Part shown: positions 52,774-63,531 of the stretch, in pieces
Numbering within the stretch: the stretch's first letter is position 1
How the letters are laid out: the number at the start of each line of letters is the position of its first letter
Source of the DNA: Phialophora verrucosa
Lineage: Eukaryota > Ascomycota > Eurotiomycetes > Chaetothyriales > Herpotrichiellaceae
Length of the DNA: 64,000 bases
Assembly: GCA_002099365.1 (NCBI GenBank)
Contig: MSED01000003.1
Location: 1,240,001-1,304,000, forward strand
Direction of reading: 5' to 3'
Notes under the pieces: model-generated
The model's database searches: none
Told to the model about the DNA's origin: nothing
The model's input: only the letters and a program-made list of their open reading frames with translations
Translations under genes and position numbers: made by a program

Positions 52774-55229
52774 ATGAAAGCCGGACCTCTCCTCATACAA
52801 TGGCACTCCGAAAGCCAGCCAATTTATTCGGTCCACTTCGACCCCCATGGCAAGGGGAGGCTAGCAACGGCTGGAGGGTGAGTGGTTGCATTTGGTTGAC
52901 TGATCTCATTTATTAACAAGAAACAGTGATAACAATGTCCGAGTATGACGTCCTGTTACCGGGAAACGTAGCAATTGCCAGGGCTAATGACGGGCGCACA
53001 GTTATGGAGCATCGAAGCTCAAGGCGAAGAAAGAAAGGTCACATACCTCTCGACTCTCACCCGACATACTCAACCCGTCAATGTCGTCCGTTTCTGCCCG
53101 AAAGGTCAGTGGTCTGTCCATTCATCTACCATCCATCTGCTGACCAGGGGAACAGGTGAAATGCTAGCATCGGCAGGTGATGATGGCAACGTCCTACTAT
53201 GGGTACCCTCCGAATCGGCAATGGCTCCCATGGGCGAGGATCATGCCGACGACAAAGAAACATGGCGGATCAAACATATGTGCAGGACATCCACAGGAGC
53301 AGAAATATATGACCTGGCGTGGTCTCCCGATGGCCAATATTTTATCACCGGTGGTGTTGACAATACAGCCAGGATTTTCAATGCACATACAGGTATGAAG
53401 AGACAGTTGGCCTTGAGATGATTTCGCCTGACGTTTGTCCAGGCTCCATGATCCGCCAGATAGCCGAACACAGTCATTTTGTGCAAGGCGTTGCGTGGGA
53501 TCCGCTCAACGAGTTTGTGGCTACTCAGTCTTCTGACCGCTCGGTTCACATCTATGCTCTCAAGCTCAAGGATGGCACGCCCACCCTCTCGACTCACGGC
53601 AAATTCAACAAGATGGATCTGCCCGGTCGACGAATATCTTCCAACAGTCCTGCCCCAGCAGCACCCCCTTCAGAAATGACACACCGCACATCTAGCGCCA
53701 GCGTTAGCAATCTCGCCATTGCCTCTCCTGCACCGTCAAATCCTGGTACTCCCCTAACCACTCCATTGCCCATGGATCCTCCTTTATTCGCTTCAAGTCG
53801 GCGGTCTTCATTTGGCTCTTCGCCTTCCTTCCGCAGATCAGCTTCACCAGCTCCTTCGTTACCTCTCCCAGCTGTAAGGCCAGAAATCTCGTCACCTAGC
53901 CTCAATGCGGCAATGGGTTTGGCTGTCAGGAATACGAACCTGTACCACAACGAGGCAATGACTTCGTTCTTCCGGCGCCTTGCCTTCTCAGCAGATGGGA
54001 GCTTACTGTTCACACCTGCAGGACACTATAAGACAAGCCAAGCATTCGCGGGCGATCCGACCAAGACAACCGACGATATCACTAACACCGTCTACATATA
54101 TACAAGAGCTGGTTTCAATAAGCCGCCGGTGGCGCATCTGCCAGGTCATAAGAAACCCTCTGTGGCGGTGAAGTGCTCCCCCATCCTCTATACCTTACGG
54201 TCAGCTGCGAAACCGACAAGCCACATCACCATTGACACGTCGTCTGGAAGCGAAGAGATCCCATTATTACCTGACCCAATAGTCCCTCCAACTCCCGCAG
54301 CAGTTATGGAGCCTCCGCCATTGTCGGTCGCAAATTCCATCGCCGAGTCAATGGCCGCACCCTCACCGAAACCCTCAGCCGATGGCGAGCCGGCGAGTCC
54401 TGCGCCGGCCCCAGCGTTCTCGCTTCCCTATCGGATGGTATATGCTGTGGCAACGCAGGATGCGGTGTTTGTCTATGACACTCAGCAGACCACTCCCATT
54501 TGCGTGGTGAGCAATCTGCACTATGCTACTTTCTCGGATTTGACCTGGTAAGTTGGAGCTTTACAAGTTTGTAGCCGTGCTGACCCATACAGGTCAAATG
54601 ATGGCTTGACACTGCTCATGTCGTCAACCGACGGTTTCTGTTCAACACTGGCGTTCTCCCCTGGTGAGCTCGGCCAGGTCTACTCCGGACCTCATCCGAC
54701 CTACAACCATCCAGTTGTTTCAACATCTATTGCTCTACCAACTTCTTCTGCCGGATCAACCCCAGTTCCGACACCTACTGCAACTACATCGCCTTCATTA
54801 ACTAAGGCTTCTCCTATTCCCGTACCACCGTCTCATCCTTCACCAGCACCGTTTATCTTTCGTCCCGGAAGCCCAACAAGGTCCAACTCACAGTCGTCCA
54901 TCGCTACCATGACCTCAATTCAAACTAGCGGTTTTCCTAACAATCCTACGCCTACCATGGGCCATGTCCCACTGGTGACTGCTGCCAACTCCGGGCCACC
55001 AGTCGCCATTCCTCCAATGACCACACCACCTCAGACTCCTGCAAGTTTTCATGGGGGCCAACATTCTGCAACAAGCTCGATTAGTGGGTCGGTCCTGGGC
55101 AAACGAGATATGGGGGCAACGAGTGAGAGCGAGAAGGAAGAGAGCAAGTCGAAGAAACGAAGGATTGCACCAACGCTTGTGGGACCGACAGGGTCGACTG
55201 ATACTGCCAAGGAAGAGGAAACTAAGTGA
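52774..55229 (+). CDS. CAC2: Chromatin assembly factor 1 subunit B (Cac2/p60), 6 exons
   Basis: Exons 52774-52877, 52927-52942, 53002-53104, 53156-53392, 53443-54547 and 54593-55229 give 733 aa. Cac2 is the WD-repeat subunit of CAF-1, which deposits H3-H4 behind replication forks with PCNA and Asf1. The N-terminal propeller blades are clear: HGKGRLATAGGDNNVRLWSIE, MLASAGDDGNVLLWV, YFITGGVDNTARIFNAHTG, and FVATQSSDRSVHIYALK. A long Ser/Pro-rich insert (about residues 210-300) precedes the final blades (FRRLAFSADGSLLFTPAG, YATFSDLTWSNDGLTLLMSS). Near the C-terminus SKKRRIAPTLVG matches the B-domain type Asf1-binding motif. Exon 2 is only 16 nt. The exon chain restores one clean frame. Confidence 0.93.
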
Positions 55230-55788
55230 TTACTTCCAAGAGCGGAGAAGGCTGTAGTTGTTTGTTGGCGGAGCCTTTTCCTTGTCCCACACACACGGAG
55301 GGCATTACTTTCAGCCTGTGATGATCTAGCATGGCGTCGGGCACATTTTGCAACCAGGAACTTGATAATTGGCGACAGGGAGGCATATTTAGGCGAGATG
55401 GAATACTATATTCCGCCTACTCAACATCCGTTCTCAGTCGATATCACTCTGCTCGTGCTTGTAGATATCTGTCCGAAGTAGTGGTGCTGCACTCGAATGC
55501 TATGGGTCTTTCTGAGGGGCGTTCTGATGAGCTCGGTGTGAGTGGGTGACAAGAGAGCGGGGCACGTGACATCGCGTCATTGTCGTGCCGCAGAGGGACA
55601 TGGTCGACTTTTCCTCTAGCCTCCCATTCCACAATCAGTCCATCCTCTCCGCTGCTTCAAGAGATTCCATCGAGCGCTTTGGACTGGCTGTCGCCTCCAG
55701 AAAAGATGCCCGTGGCTTTCTTGCTGGCTCCTAAGACCACCATTCCCTATCATCCCGAGGGCCGCACCCATCCTACCCTAGCCGCACT
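55230..55788. promoter_or_regulatory. CAC2 3' end and RAD2 promoter
   Basis: About 560 bp. A CACGTG E-box lies at 55563-55568 and overlaps a TGAC-N6-TCA arrangement. Function not known. Confidence 0.4.
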
Positions 55789-58700
55789 ATGGGTGTTACC
55801 GGCCTCTGGACAGTCGTCGCCCCAACCGCTCGTCCCACTCAGCTCGCCTCCCTAAACCGAAGACGCCTCGCCGTCGACGCCTCCATCTGGATTTACCAGT
55901 TCCTCAAAGCCGTGCGCGACAAGGAAGGTAATGCCCTCCGCAACAGCCACGTGGTCGGCTTTTTTCGCCGGATCTGCAAATTATTATACTTTGGCATCAA
56001 ACCCGTGTTTGTGTTCGATGGCGGGGCGCCAGTGCTGAAGAGGGAGACCATCCGCAAGAGAGCGCGTAGGAGGGAAGGAAGAAGGGAGGATGCGGCCCGG
56101 ACGGCCGGGAAACTGCTTGCCGTACAGGTTGCGCGGGCGGCGGAGGAGGAAGAGAAGAGAAGGAAAGAGGGTCGGAGGAGGGACGACGATGAAGAAGAGT
56201 TGCCGCCGGAGCAGGATCTCGTGTACGTGGAGGAGATTGGCATGAATCAGAAGGAGCGACAGGCAGGTCGGAACGAGAAATTCCGCAAGAAGGATCAATA
56301 TCATCTACCGGACCTGGATGTGAGCATAGCATCGATGGGGGCGCCCAACGATCCCCGAATCATGTCTCAGGCCGAATTGGAAGAGTATGCACGCCACTTC
56401 CACAGTGGCGAGGACATCAATCTGTACGACTTCTCCAAGATTGACTTTGAGAGCCCCTTCTTCCTGTCCCTGCCAGCTGGCGATCGCTACAATATTCTGA
56501 ATGCGGCGAGATTACGCTCCAGGCTGAGAATGGGATACTCCAAGCAACAGCTCGACGGAATGTTCCCGGACCGCATGGCCTTCTCCAAGTTCCAGATCGA
56601 AAGAGTCAAGGAAAGGAACGAGTTGACGCAACGACTCATGCACCTGAACGGGATGGTCGAGGGCGATTTCCTTCTTGACGGTGGAGGTAGAATCGCGGGC
56701 GAGAAGGGAAAGGAGTACATCCTAGTCAAGAACGAAGGCGTAGAAGGTGGGTGGGCGCTTGGTGTGGTGTCAAACAAGCAAGGAACGAAGAAAGAAAACG
56801 CAATTGACCTCGACAAGGACGACGCCTCGGATGAGGATGCTCATCGTGCTGACTCCGACGAAGAGGAGTTTGAAGACGTCGCCATTGAAGGCTTGAATCG
56901 ATTACCGAGGAACTGGGCGAGGAAAAGGAAAGCTGAGGCGGACCATGATATGAGGTATGAGGAAGTCGCGGACGTGATCGCGAAGAAGAGAAAGGCCGTA
57001 TACGAAGCCAGAAGGGCCGCCGCAGATACACAGACAGGGCGTCCTCAGCCCGTCCCTAGTGCCCCTCCTTGTCAGACTACGACTGCTCCCGCGAACGACG
57101 AGTCTCTCTTTGTCCCCGACGATACAGCTGGCGATGAAGGCGAGGACGACTTATTTGAAGACGTCCTCCCCGCGGAGCCCGATATGGATGAGGATGACGA
57201 CCTGCGACGAGCTATTGCCATGTCCCTGGAGCAGATCACCGAGGACGAACACATCACTGACGGCAAGACTACAAAGCCAGCCAGCGAGAGCTCTGATGAA
57301 GACGAAGCCTTCGACCTACAAGCCGCGCTGGCGGAATCAAGACGTACCAAACCCAAACCAATAACAAACGTCAGAGCCAGAAGTCCGCCACATCGAAAGG
57401 AGGCTGTATCTCAATTTCAGGGTCCCTTGCCGTTCGAGTCCCTCAATCTGGGCCAGTCACTACTCGGAAAGAAGAAATCAAAGAAGATTGAGGAGGAGCT
57501 ATCCGGCGGCTTCGACCGCGAGCTTGGAGACGATGCTTTCCGAAAAGACAGGCCGCCACAACCAATGCCTGACTGGTTCGGTGCCACCCCCAATCCCAAG
57601 GACATGAGGTTTACAGGCGTCGACAGGGAGCCGGACGATGATTGTATCGCATACGCGCAGGAAAACGTCGACGGACGGGGATTTCTGCGACGACGCGAGC
57701 CCCAGGAGATCGTTGATCTGGATACTGATGAAGAGCAAGAGGAGAGTCATGCACCTATTAATCTCGAAGGTGACGCTGAGAAGGCCGACCATGATCATCC
57801 GATCGACCTTGACCAGGATGAGGACGACGAGATGGATTTAGAAGTGCTTGTCCCACTATCTCAAGACGTGGATACCAAAGCACCTCTGCCAAGCCAAACG
57901 GAAGCGATTGACTCGTCCGGGGTCGAACAGGTTGAAGACCCCGAGAAGCATAAGCGGGACGCAGAGCGTGAGAAGCGCTATGAAATGGCTCGTGAGATCG
58001 CCGCCGAGAACGGAAAGGGAGCACCTGAGGACCAAACGCAACCAACGTTGGGAGACATGGCGGACGAAGTTCGAGCGGAACCCCCCTTGCCTTCTTCTGT
58101 GCCGCAGCATAATCCTGGACCGGCCGATGCGACCGCCGAAGACGATGGCTTTGAAGAAGTGGATTGGAGCGAGTCCGATCACGAAGAACCCATCCAGCCA
58201 GCGACGCCAGGCTCTCTTGGGACTATTGACGCAGAGTCTCGAGAGCTTCAACCTCGATCAGCAACCGCAGAACTAGATGAAGATGATGACGAAGATTTTG
58301 AGGACGTCGATATGGAGCCTACGGCGCCTCCTCATCAGCTGCAGACCACGAGCATGCCGAACCCGTCGGCCCTCCAAGATAAGCCGGAGCGAGAGTCTCC
58401 CGCCCTTGCAGCTGAACCGCTACCAGAAGAGGAATTCGACTATCTCTCCACAGACGAAGAAGACCTCATGCGCCAACTCGCAGAAGAAGCGGAAGAACAC
58501 GCCCGCTTCACTTCGGCCTTGCATAACCAGAGCACCTCAACCGAGCAAGCCATGCGCGACTTCGACGCCGAGTTGAAAGCCCTACGAAGCCAACAGAAGC
58601 GTGACCGCCGCGATGCCGACGAAGTCACCCAGACGATGATTCAAGAATGCCAGTCCCTGCTCCGTCACTTCGGTCTCCCCTACATCACCGCCCCAATGGA

Positions 58701-59874
58701 AGCCGAGGCTCAGTGCGCGGAGCTCGTGCGTCTGGGCCTCGTCGACGGCATCGTCACCGACGATTCGGACATTTTCCTGTTCGGCGGAACACGAATCTAC
58801 AAGAACATGTTCAACGCCGCGAAGTATGTCGAGTGCTATCTGGCCGCGGACCTGGAGAAGGAGTTCCTGCTCACGCGCGAGAAGCTCGTCCGCTTCGCCC
58901 ATCTCCTAGGCAGCGACTACACGGAGGGCATTCCCGGCGTTGGACCTGTGACCGCGTTGGAAATCCTCACCGACTTCGATGACCTGGAGGAGTTCAAAGC
59001 CTGGACGGAGCGCGTTCAACTAGGCCGACCGGCCGACCTGGAGGGACAGCTCACGACACCCTTCCGCCGCAAGTTCCGCAAGACGGTGCAGAAGAAGTTG
59101 TTCCTGCCGGCGGGTTTTCCGGATCGACGCGTCGATGAAGCTTATCTGTTCCCGGAGGTGGATTCGAACGCTGAGCCCTTTCAGTGGGGGGTCCCTGACT
59201 TGGACAGGTTACGAGGCTTCCTGATGGCGACGATCGGGTGGAGTCAGGAGCGCACGGACGAGGTGCTCGTCCCGGTGATCCGCGACATGAACAAGCGCGA
59301 GGTGGAGGGCACGCAGAGTAACATTACGAGATACTTCACTGGAGCTGTGGGCGCGGGTGCTGCTCCAGGAGGAGGGTTGGGTGGTGTAAGGGGAGGTGGT
59401 GGAGGAGGAGGGAGCGGGCTTGCCATCGGCGGCGAGGGACCTGCGTTTGGAGCAGCGCAGGCGAAAGCCGAGGCGATGGCGCCGAGGAATCGCTCTGGCA
59501 AGGAGAGTGGTCGGATGAAGAACGCGTTCAAACGTCTCCGAGGCGAGGCGGAGAGGCGGCGGCGTAGAAAGCACGACGATGTGGAGGACGATGAGGACGA
59601 GTTTGACGCCAATGACGGGCTCGGTGAGATTCAAGGCATCGAGCCGGATTGGAATGAGGACGAGAATGAGGAAACGAACAAGGACGGAAACTCAGGACCA
59701 AGCTCTGCCACTCCCGTCTCGGTGGCGGATGCACATGGTGTTAGCGATGGCGACGTCGTCGCCGAGGATGAAGCTACGCTGACCACGAAGTCGAAGACGA
59801 GGACGAGGACGAAGGCGAAGGTGAAGGCGAAGAGCATCGCAAAGAGGGCGACGAAAAAGCAGTCCCCAGTCTGA
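55789..59874 (+). CDS. RAD2: XPG/Rad2 nucleotide-excision-repair endonuclease
   Basis: Single exon, 1361 aa. Rad2/XPG makes the 3' incision in nucleotide excision repair. The N nuclease region starts at residue 1 (MGVTGLWTVVAPTARP, LAVDASIWIYQF, IKPVFVFDGGAPVLK). A long acidic spacer follows, with repeated Asp/Glu clusters typical of TFIIH and ubiquitin contacts. The I region (about 950-1100) has the catalytic acidic set: APMEAEAQCAELVRLG, DGIVTDDSDIFLFGG and LLGSDYTEGIPGVGP. QSNITRYF (about 1175) is a PCNA-interacting PIP-box match. The C-terminus is basic and Lys/Thr/Ala-repetitive (TRTRTKAKVKAKSIAKRATKK), a nuclear localisation signal. The same strand and close spacing to CAC2 give a tandem of two genes tied to PCNA biology. 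Confidence 0.96.
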   Translation: MGVTGLWTVVAPTARPTQLASLNRRRLAVDASIWIYQFLKAVRDKEGNALRNSHVVGFFRRICKLLYFGIKPVFVFDGGAPVLKRETIRKRARRREGRREDAARTAGKLLAVQVARAAEEEEKRRKEGRRRDDDEEELPPEQDLVYVEEIGMNQKERQAGRNEKFRKKDQYHLPDLDVSIASMGAPNDPRIMSQAELEEYARHFHSGEDINLYDFSKIDFESPFFLSLPAGDRYNILNAARLRSRLRMGYSKQQLDGMFPDRMAFSKFQIERVKERNELTQRLMHLNGMVEGDFLLDGGGRIAGEKGKEYILVKNEGVEGGWALGVVSNKQGTKKENAIDLDKDDASDEDAHRADSDEEEFEDVAIEGLNRLPRNWARKRKAEADHDMRYEEVADVIAKKRKAVYEARRAAADTQTGRPQPVPSAPPCQTTTAPANDESLFVPDDTAGDEGEDDLFEDVLPAEPDMDEDDDLRRAIAMSLEQITEDEHITDGKTTKPASESSDEDEAFDLQAALAESRRTKPKPITNVRARSPPHRKEAVSQFQGPLPFESLNLGQSLLGKKKSKKIEEELSGGFDRELGDDAFRKDRPPQPMPDWFGATPNPKDMRFTGVDREPDDDCIAYAQENVDGRGFLRRREPQEIVDLDTDEEQEESHAPINLEGDAEKADHDHPIDLDQDEDDEMDLEVLVPLSQDVDTKAPLPSQTEAIDSSGVEQVEDPEKHKRDAEREKRYEMAREIAAENGKGAPEDQTQPTLGDMADEVRAEPPLPSSVPQHNPGPADATAEDDGFEEVDWSESDHEEPIQPATPGSLGTIDAESRELQPRSATAELDEDDDEDFEDVDMEPTAPPHQLQTTSMPNPSALQDKPERESPALAAEPLPEEEFDYLSTDEEDLMRQLAEEAEEHARFTSALHNQSTSTEQAMRDFDAELKALRSQQKRDRRDADEVTQTMIQECQSLLRHFGLPYITAPMEAEAQCAELVRLGLVDGIVTDDSDIFLFGGTRIYKNMFNAAKYVECYLAADLEKEFLLTREKLVRFAHLLGSDYTEGIPGVGPVTALEILTDFDDLEEFKAWTERVQLGRPADLEGQLTTPFRRKFRKTVQKKLFLPAGFPDRRVDEAYLFPEVDSNAEPFQWGVPDLDRLRGFLMATIGWSQERTDEVLVPVIRDMNKREVEGTQSNITRYFTGAVGAGAAPGGGLGGVRGGGGGGGSGLAIGGEGPAFGAAQAKAEAMAPRNRSGKESGRMKNAFKRLRGEAERRRRRKHDDVEDDEDEFDANDGLGEIQGIEPDWNEDENEETNKDGNSGPSSATPVSVADAHGVSDGDVVAEDEATLTTKSKTRTRTKAKVKAKSIAKRATKKQSPV

Positions 59875-60571
59875 CAAGAGCTCGACAATAGCGTCGAGGA
59901 GAAGAGCTCTCGGAAAGGACGATTGAAGATACACTATTCCGAGGGGCGTTGGCTTGTTTGGGTGGCCGGAGAAGTCTACATGACGCATGCATGATAAGAT
60001 GAAAGAAATGAGTTTCATGTGGAAAGGGGGTACAAAAGCATAGGGACGCCTCGACGGGCGCTCTCACAACGAGACGTCCTGTCGAGCGAAATGAATTGAA
60101 TGTACAGTAGCATGTCTGAAATCCTGGGGTATCACTTTTTGATTATTCTGCATCTTCGTTCTGGGGTATGTGTGACCTTGGCCTTTTCTCTACGTATTGG
60201 CCACCTTCTGCATGTGCATTCTGTGCATGCCAGCTGTATGTCTCCGGCCGTGTCTTAAGATCCTGGGCGGCAGTTTCCGATGATAGAGTGGTACTGTAGA
60301 CCTTACGCGTTCCCATCGTTCCTGATAGAGATCGGTGCTTCCTGCGTTGGTTCCTAGTGAGCCCGACGTGTCGAAGGCGCTGTTGGAAATAGTTTTAACT
60401 CTCGTGCAAGAAGCTGGCGTATGTGCAAATGGTCGTGGTTTCGGAGTCGTGGCTCGCCCTCCTCGAAGCCGACGCACGTGTATGGGAGTGTGCTGTACAT
60501 TGCCGTTCCTTATGTGTATGGGAAAGAGTGCCGCAGGGTCATGCTGACAGTGAGAACAGGGGGACGGATTG
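59875..60571. other. Intergenic 3' region between convergent RAD2 and F-box gene
   Basis: About 700 bp of 3' sequence. Small frames at 60190-60585 overlap on both strands and show no conserved sequence. Confidence 0.5.
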
Positions 60572-61387
60572 TTAGGGTCGGTCAATCCTCCTCGTCACAT
60601 CTGGACACATCGAGCGGATCCTCGCACGCGATTCCATTTTCCGATCCTCGATATACTGCCCCTCCCGGAAATAGGCCGTGTATCCCAAGATGGTACACCA
60701 TGGGCACCGATGCTGCTGGTAGGTTTGGTCGAACCAGCTGAAGATGTCGTACCAGTTGGCCTTCATACTGTCGAACTCGGGACTCTTCAGCTCCTTCTCC
60801 CAGAAGGCAACATCTCTGGGTCTGAACCTAAAGCATGCGCGACATAGTCGCAGCGAGGACGGCACCCATTTGTTCTTCCGTTCGAGGAGACGGAAGAGGC
60901 CGTCTTTGTCACGATAGCCGCGCCAGGGGGACATGGCGTTCTTTTGAGAAGCGATACGGGCTAGGGTCTTGCAAGTGAGGGCAAGGGAGACTTGGAAGTA
61001 GGGGATCTTGACTTTCTGAAAGATGAGCGTAAGGACCTCGGGTGGGAGCTGGAGGACTTTGGAGGTGGTCTGAGGAGAGACTGGTGAGTCGAAGAGGATC
61101 GACTGAGGAATAAAGAACGGGTCGTAGGGATCTCGTTGGGGCGGCACATCTGGCGTGACTTGTTGGATTTGTTGCGACGTGCAGATGGTCAGCTCTGGAT
61201 ATGTTGTGACTTCGGTCACTGTGGGCTCACGTTGCGTGAGAGGTGTGGACAGAACATCGGTCCAGGAGGCAGGAGTCAGCGGCCAGGCTGTCGCCGTCGA
61301 CGCAGACTGGTCTGAAGCGAGATGCCATGCCTGCAGCGGTGCCGAGGTCGAGGTTGAGGTTGAAGCCGATGACCACCGACCTTCCAT
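60572..61387 (-). CDS. F-box protein
   Basis: Single exon; from the ATG at 61387 (MEGRWSSASTS) it gives 271 aa. The F-box lies at about residues 110-150 (LQLPPEVLTLIFQKVKIPYF, then LALTCKTLARIAS), the Skp1-binding module of SCF ubiquitin ligases. The C-terminal half has a Cys-containing pattern (LRLCRACFRFRP, CPWCTILGY) and aromatic residues as in many fungal single-exon F-box proteins, with no LRR or WD repeats for substrate choice. The frame stays open upstream to 61648, and another in-frame ATG (MVPRLLVHELVS) exists; I chose the inner one because the extension is Pro/hydrophobic and unlike F-box N-termini. Target unknown. Confidence 0.75.
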   Translation of the reverse strand: MEGRWSSASTSTSTSAPLQAWHLASDQSASTATAWPLTPASWTDVLSTPLTQREPTVTEVTTYPELTICTSQQIQQVTPDVPPQRDPYDPFFIPQSILFDSPVSPQTTSKVLQLPPEVLTLIFQKVKIPYFQVSLALTCKTLARIASQKNAMSPWRGYRDKDGLFRLLERKNKWVPSSLRLCRACFRFRPRDVAFWEKELKSPEFDSMKANWYDIFSWFDQTYQQHRCPWCTILGYTAYFREGQYIEDRKMESRARIRSMCPDVTRRIDRP

Positions 61388-61844
61388 GGCAAGCGATTGT
61401 GCGTGGGCAGTAACAAAGAAAATTGGTAGGCTCGTATCGAAGCCGCGAAACACGAGTCGACGAAATCCGGGGAAGGCAGGCCACCAGGCGCAGATGCGAA
61501 CGTAAATGCGGGCAGGCGGAACAATGAGGGGGTCGAGAAATGGGATGTACGAGGAGACGAGCTCGTGTACGAGCAACCGAGGAACCATCTGCGGCGCAAT
61601 TGCGCCTGTGGGGGTTGACTGGGGGGGTACGCACAGGCACCACGCCAAATTCGACTGAGGCTGCCAAAGTGACGTCGGCGGGCTCCCTTGTGCGCTCGAG
61701 TTCTCGGTGAGCCGCAGGGTGACAATTGATCGGTCTTACAACCAACTAACGAGGTCCAGGCTTTCCTCACCATCACCCTCTCCTTCTATCCCCCTCTGCC
61801 TATAAGGCTAAGCACGCTCCAATCCGGCCTCACCTTGCCCCAAA
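61388..61844. promoter_or_regulatory. Shared promoter between F-box gene and NMT1
   Basis: 457 bp between divergent genes. A pyrimidine-rich tract and a TATAAGG sequence lie about 40-70 bp before the NMT1 ATG. Confidence 0.45.
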
Positions 61845-63531
61845 ATGGCTGAATCCCAACCTCAAGGTGCCCCTCTCGAGGAGCAGCTAGAGTCAGAATC
61901 CGAAACCGAAGAACACGCAGAACAAGACCACGAGGGCACTGCTGATGCTGCTACCGCGACGGGGGAAAACCCCAAAAAGAAAAAGAAGAAATCAAAGAAG
62001 GCCAAGCTAGTGTCTGCACTGACTGGTAACAAGTCGTCCGAACCTGCTGAAGCCTCCAAGCCGTTGCCCAGCGACGTGGTAAAGACCCTTCTCGATGCGA
62101 ATCCGGCACTCAAGGGCGAACTGGCTGGTATGCCCCCCGAAAAGGCGGGCGAGTTACTCAAAAAGATGGACGTGTCACAATTGCTCAGCGGGCTGTCGAT
62201 AACTGGAAAGAACCAGAAAGATATGGCATCGTACAAGTTCTGGGCCACCCAGCCAGTGCCTCGTTTTGATGAGAAGCCTGAAGAGAAGCCTGACGGACCC
62301 ATCAAAGAAGTCATTCCGGATCTGGTGCCAAAGACCGCTGCTCCTTTACCAGAAGGCTACGAATGGGTTGAGCTTGACTTGACACAAGAGGACGAGGTGA
62401 AGGAGGTTTACAAACTGCTTTCATTACACTACGTCGAAGATGACCACGCCATGTTCCGGTTCAACTATTCCGCTGTTTTCCTAGATTGGGCGTTGAAGTC
62501 GCCCGGTTGGAAAAAGAGTTGGCATATTGGCGTTCGAGCAAAAGGTCCAAGTCGTCTTCTGGTAGCAACCATTTTTGGCATTCCCATCAAGCTGAAAATA
62601 CGACAGAACGTCCTTGACGTGGTGGAAATCAATTTCATGTGTGTACACAAGAAGCTGAGGTCGCGGAGGCTGGCTCCAGTGCTGATCAAGGAGGTCACGC
62701 GACGATGTCATCTGGAGGGCATCTATCAGGCCATCTACACTGGCGGTGTCGTCTTACCTACACCTGTTGGCAGCTGTCGATACTACCACCGGAGCCTCGA
62801 TTGGCTGAAGTTGTACGAGGTCGGATTCTCTCCTCTCCCTCCAAACATGACACAAGCAAAGATGATTGCTCGGAATCAACTGCCTCCGAATACCAGCACA
62901 CCAGGATGGCGGAAAATGGAAGAAAAAGACGTCGATGCAGTCCACGATCTGCTTTCACGATACCTCGAGCGGTTTGAACTTGCGCAGATATTCACCAGAG
63001 AAGAGATCGTGCACTGGTTCCTCAACCGACAAAAACCGGCTGAACAAGTTGTCTGGTCCTTTGTGGTGGAAGGACATGAGGGCAAGATCACCGATTTCGG
63101 CAGCTTTTACTGTCTGGAGAGCAGCGTCATCGGTGAGATGAGCAAGAAGCATGACAAGATTCGAGCTGCCTACTTGTTCTATTATGCCACTGAGCACGCC
63201 TTCAACCCCAAGGAAAAGGGTTTGAAGGAACGACTGTTGCAGTTGGGGCAGGATCTGTTGATCGAGGGAAAGAAGGTGAGATTATCCAGACTGAGCTTGG
63301 TAATTCTTGCAATGCTGACCGCCGGGCGATTAGGCTAAGTTCGACGTATTCAACGCCCTCACACTCCACGACAACCCCTTGTTCCTGGAACAGTTGAAGT
63401 TCGGCGCTGGCGATGGCCAGCTGCATCACTACCTGTACAACTGGCGGACGAAGACCATCAATGGCGGTGTTAACTCGAAGAATCAGCCGGATGAGAGCAA
63501 GAGGGGAGGCATCGGTATCGTGTTGCTGTAA
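61845..63531 (+). CDS. NMT1: Glycylpeptide N-tetradecanoyltransferase (N-myristoyltransferase), 2 exons
   Basis: Exons 61845-63275 and 63334-63531 (58-bp intron, GTGAGA donor) give 542 aa. NMT moves myristate from CoA to the N-terminal Gly of proteins; it is essential in fungi. A charged N-terminal region with a Lys run (KKKKKKSKKAK, about 45-55) fits ribosome association. The catalytic domain starts at SYKFWATQPVPRFDE. Family signatures are EINFMCVHKKLRSRRLAPVL, the YTGGVVLPTP segment with YYHRSLDWLKLYE, and KFGAGDGQLHHYLYNWR. The C-terminus GIGIVLL supplies the terminal carboxylate that acts as catalytic base in the family. A likely client, PPZ1, lies 10 kb upstream. Confidence 0.96.

Noticed and set aside
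61388..61648. Longer N-terminus for the F-box protein
   Set aside because: The long form begins at TTG and its extra residues do not resemble F-box N-termini; the inner ATG is preferred, although an intermediate ATG remains possible.
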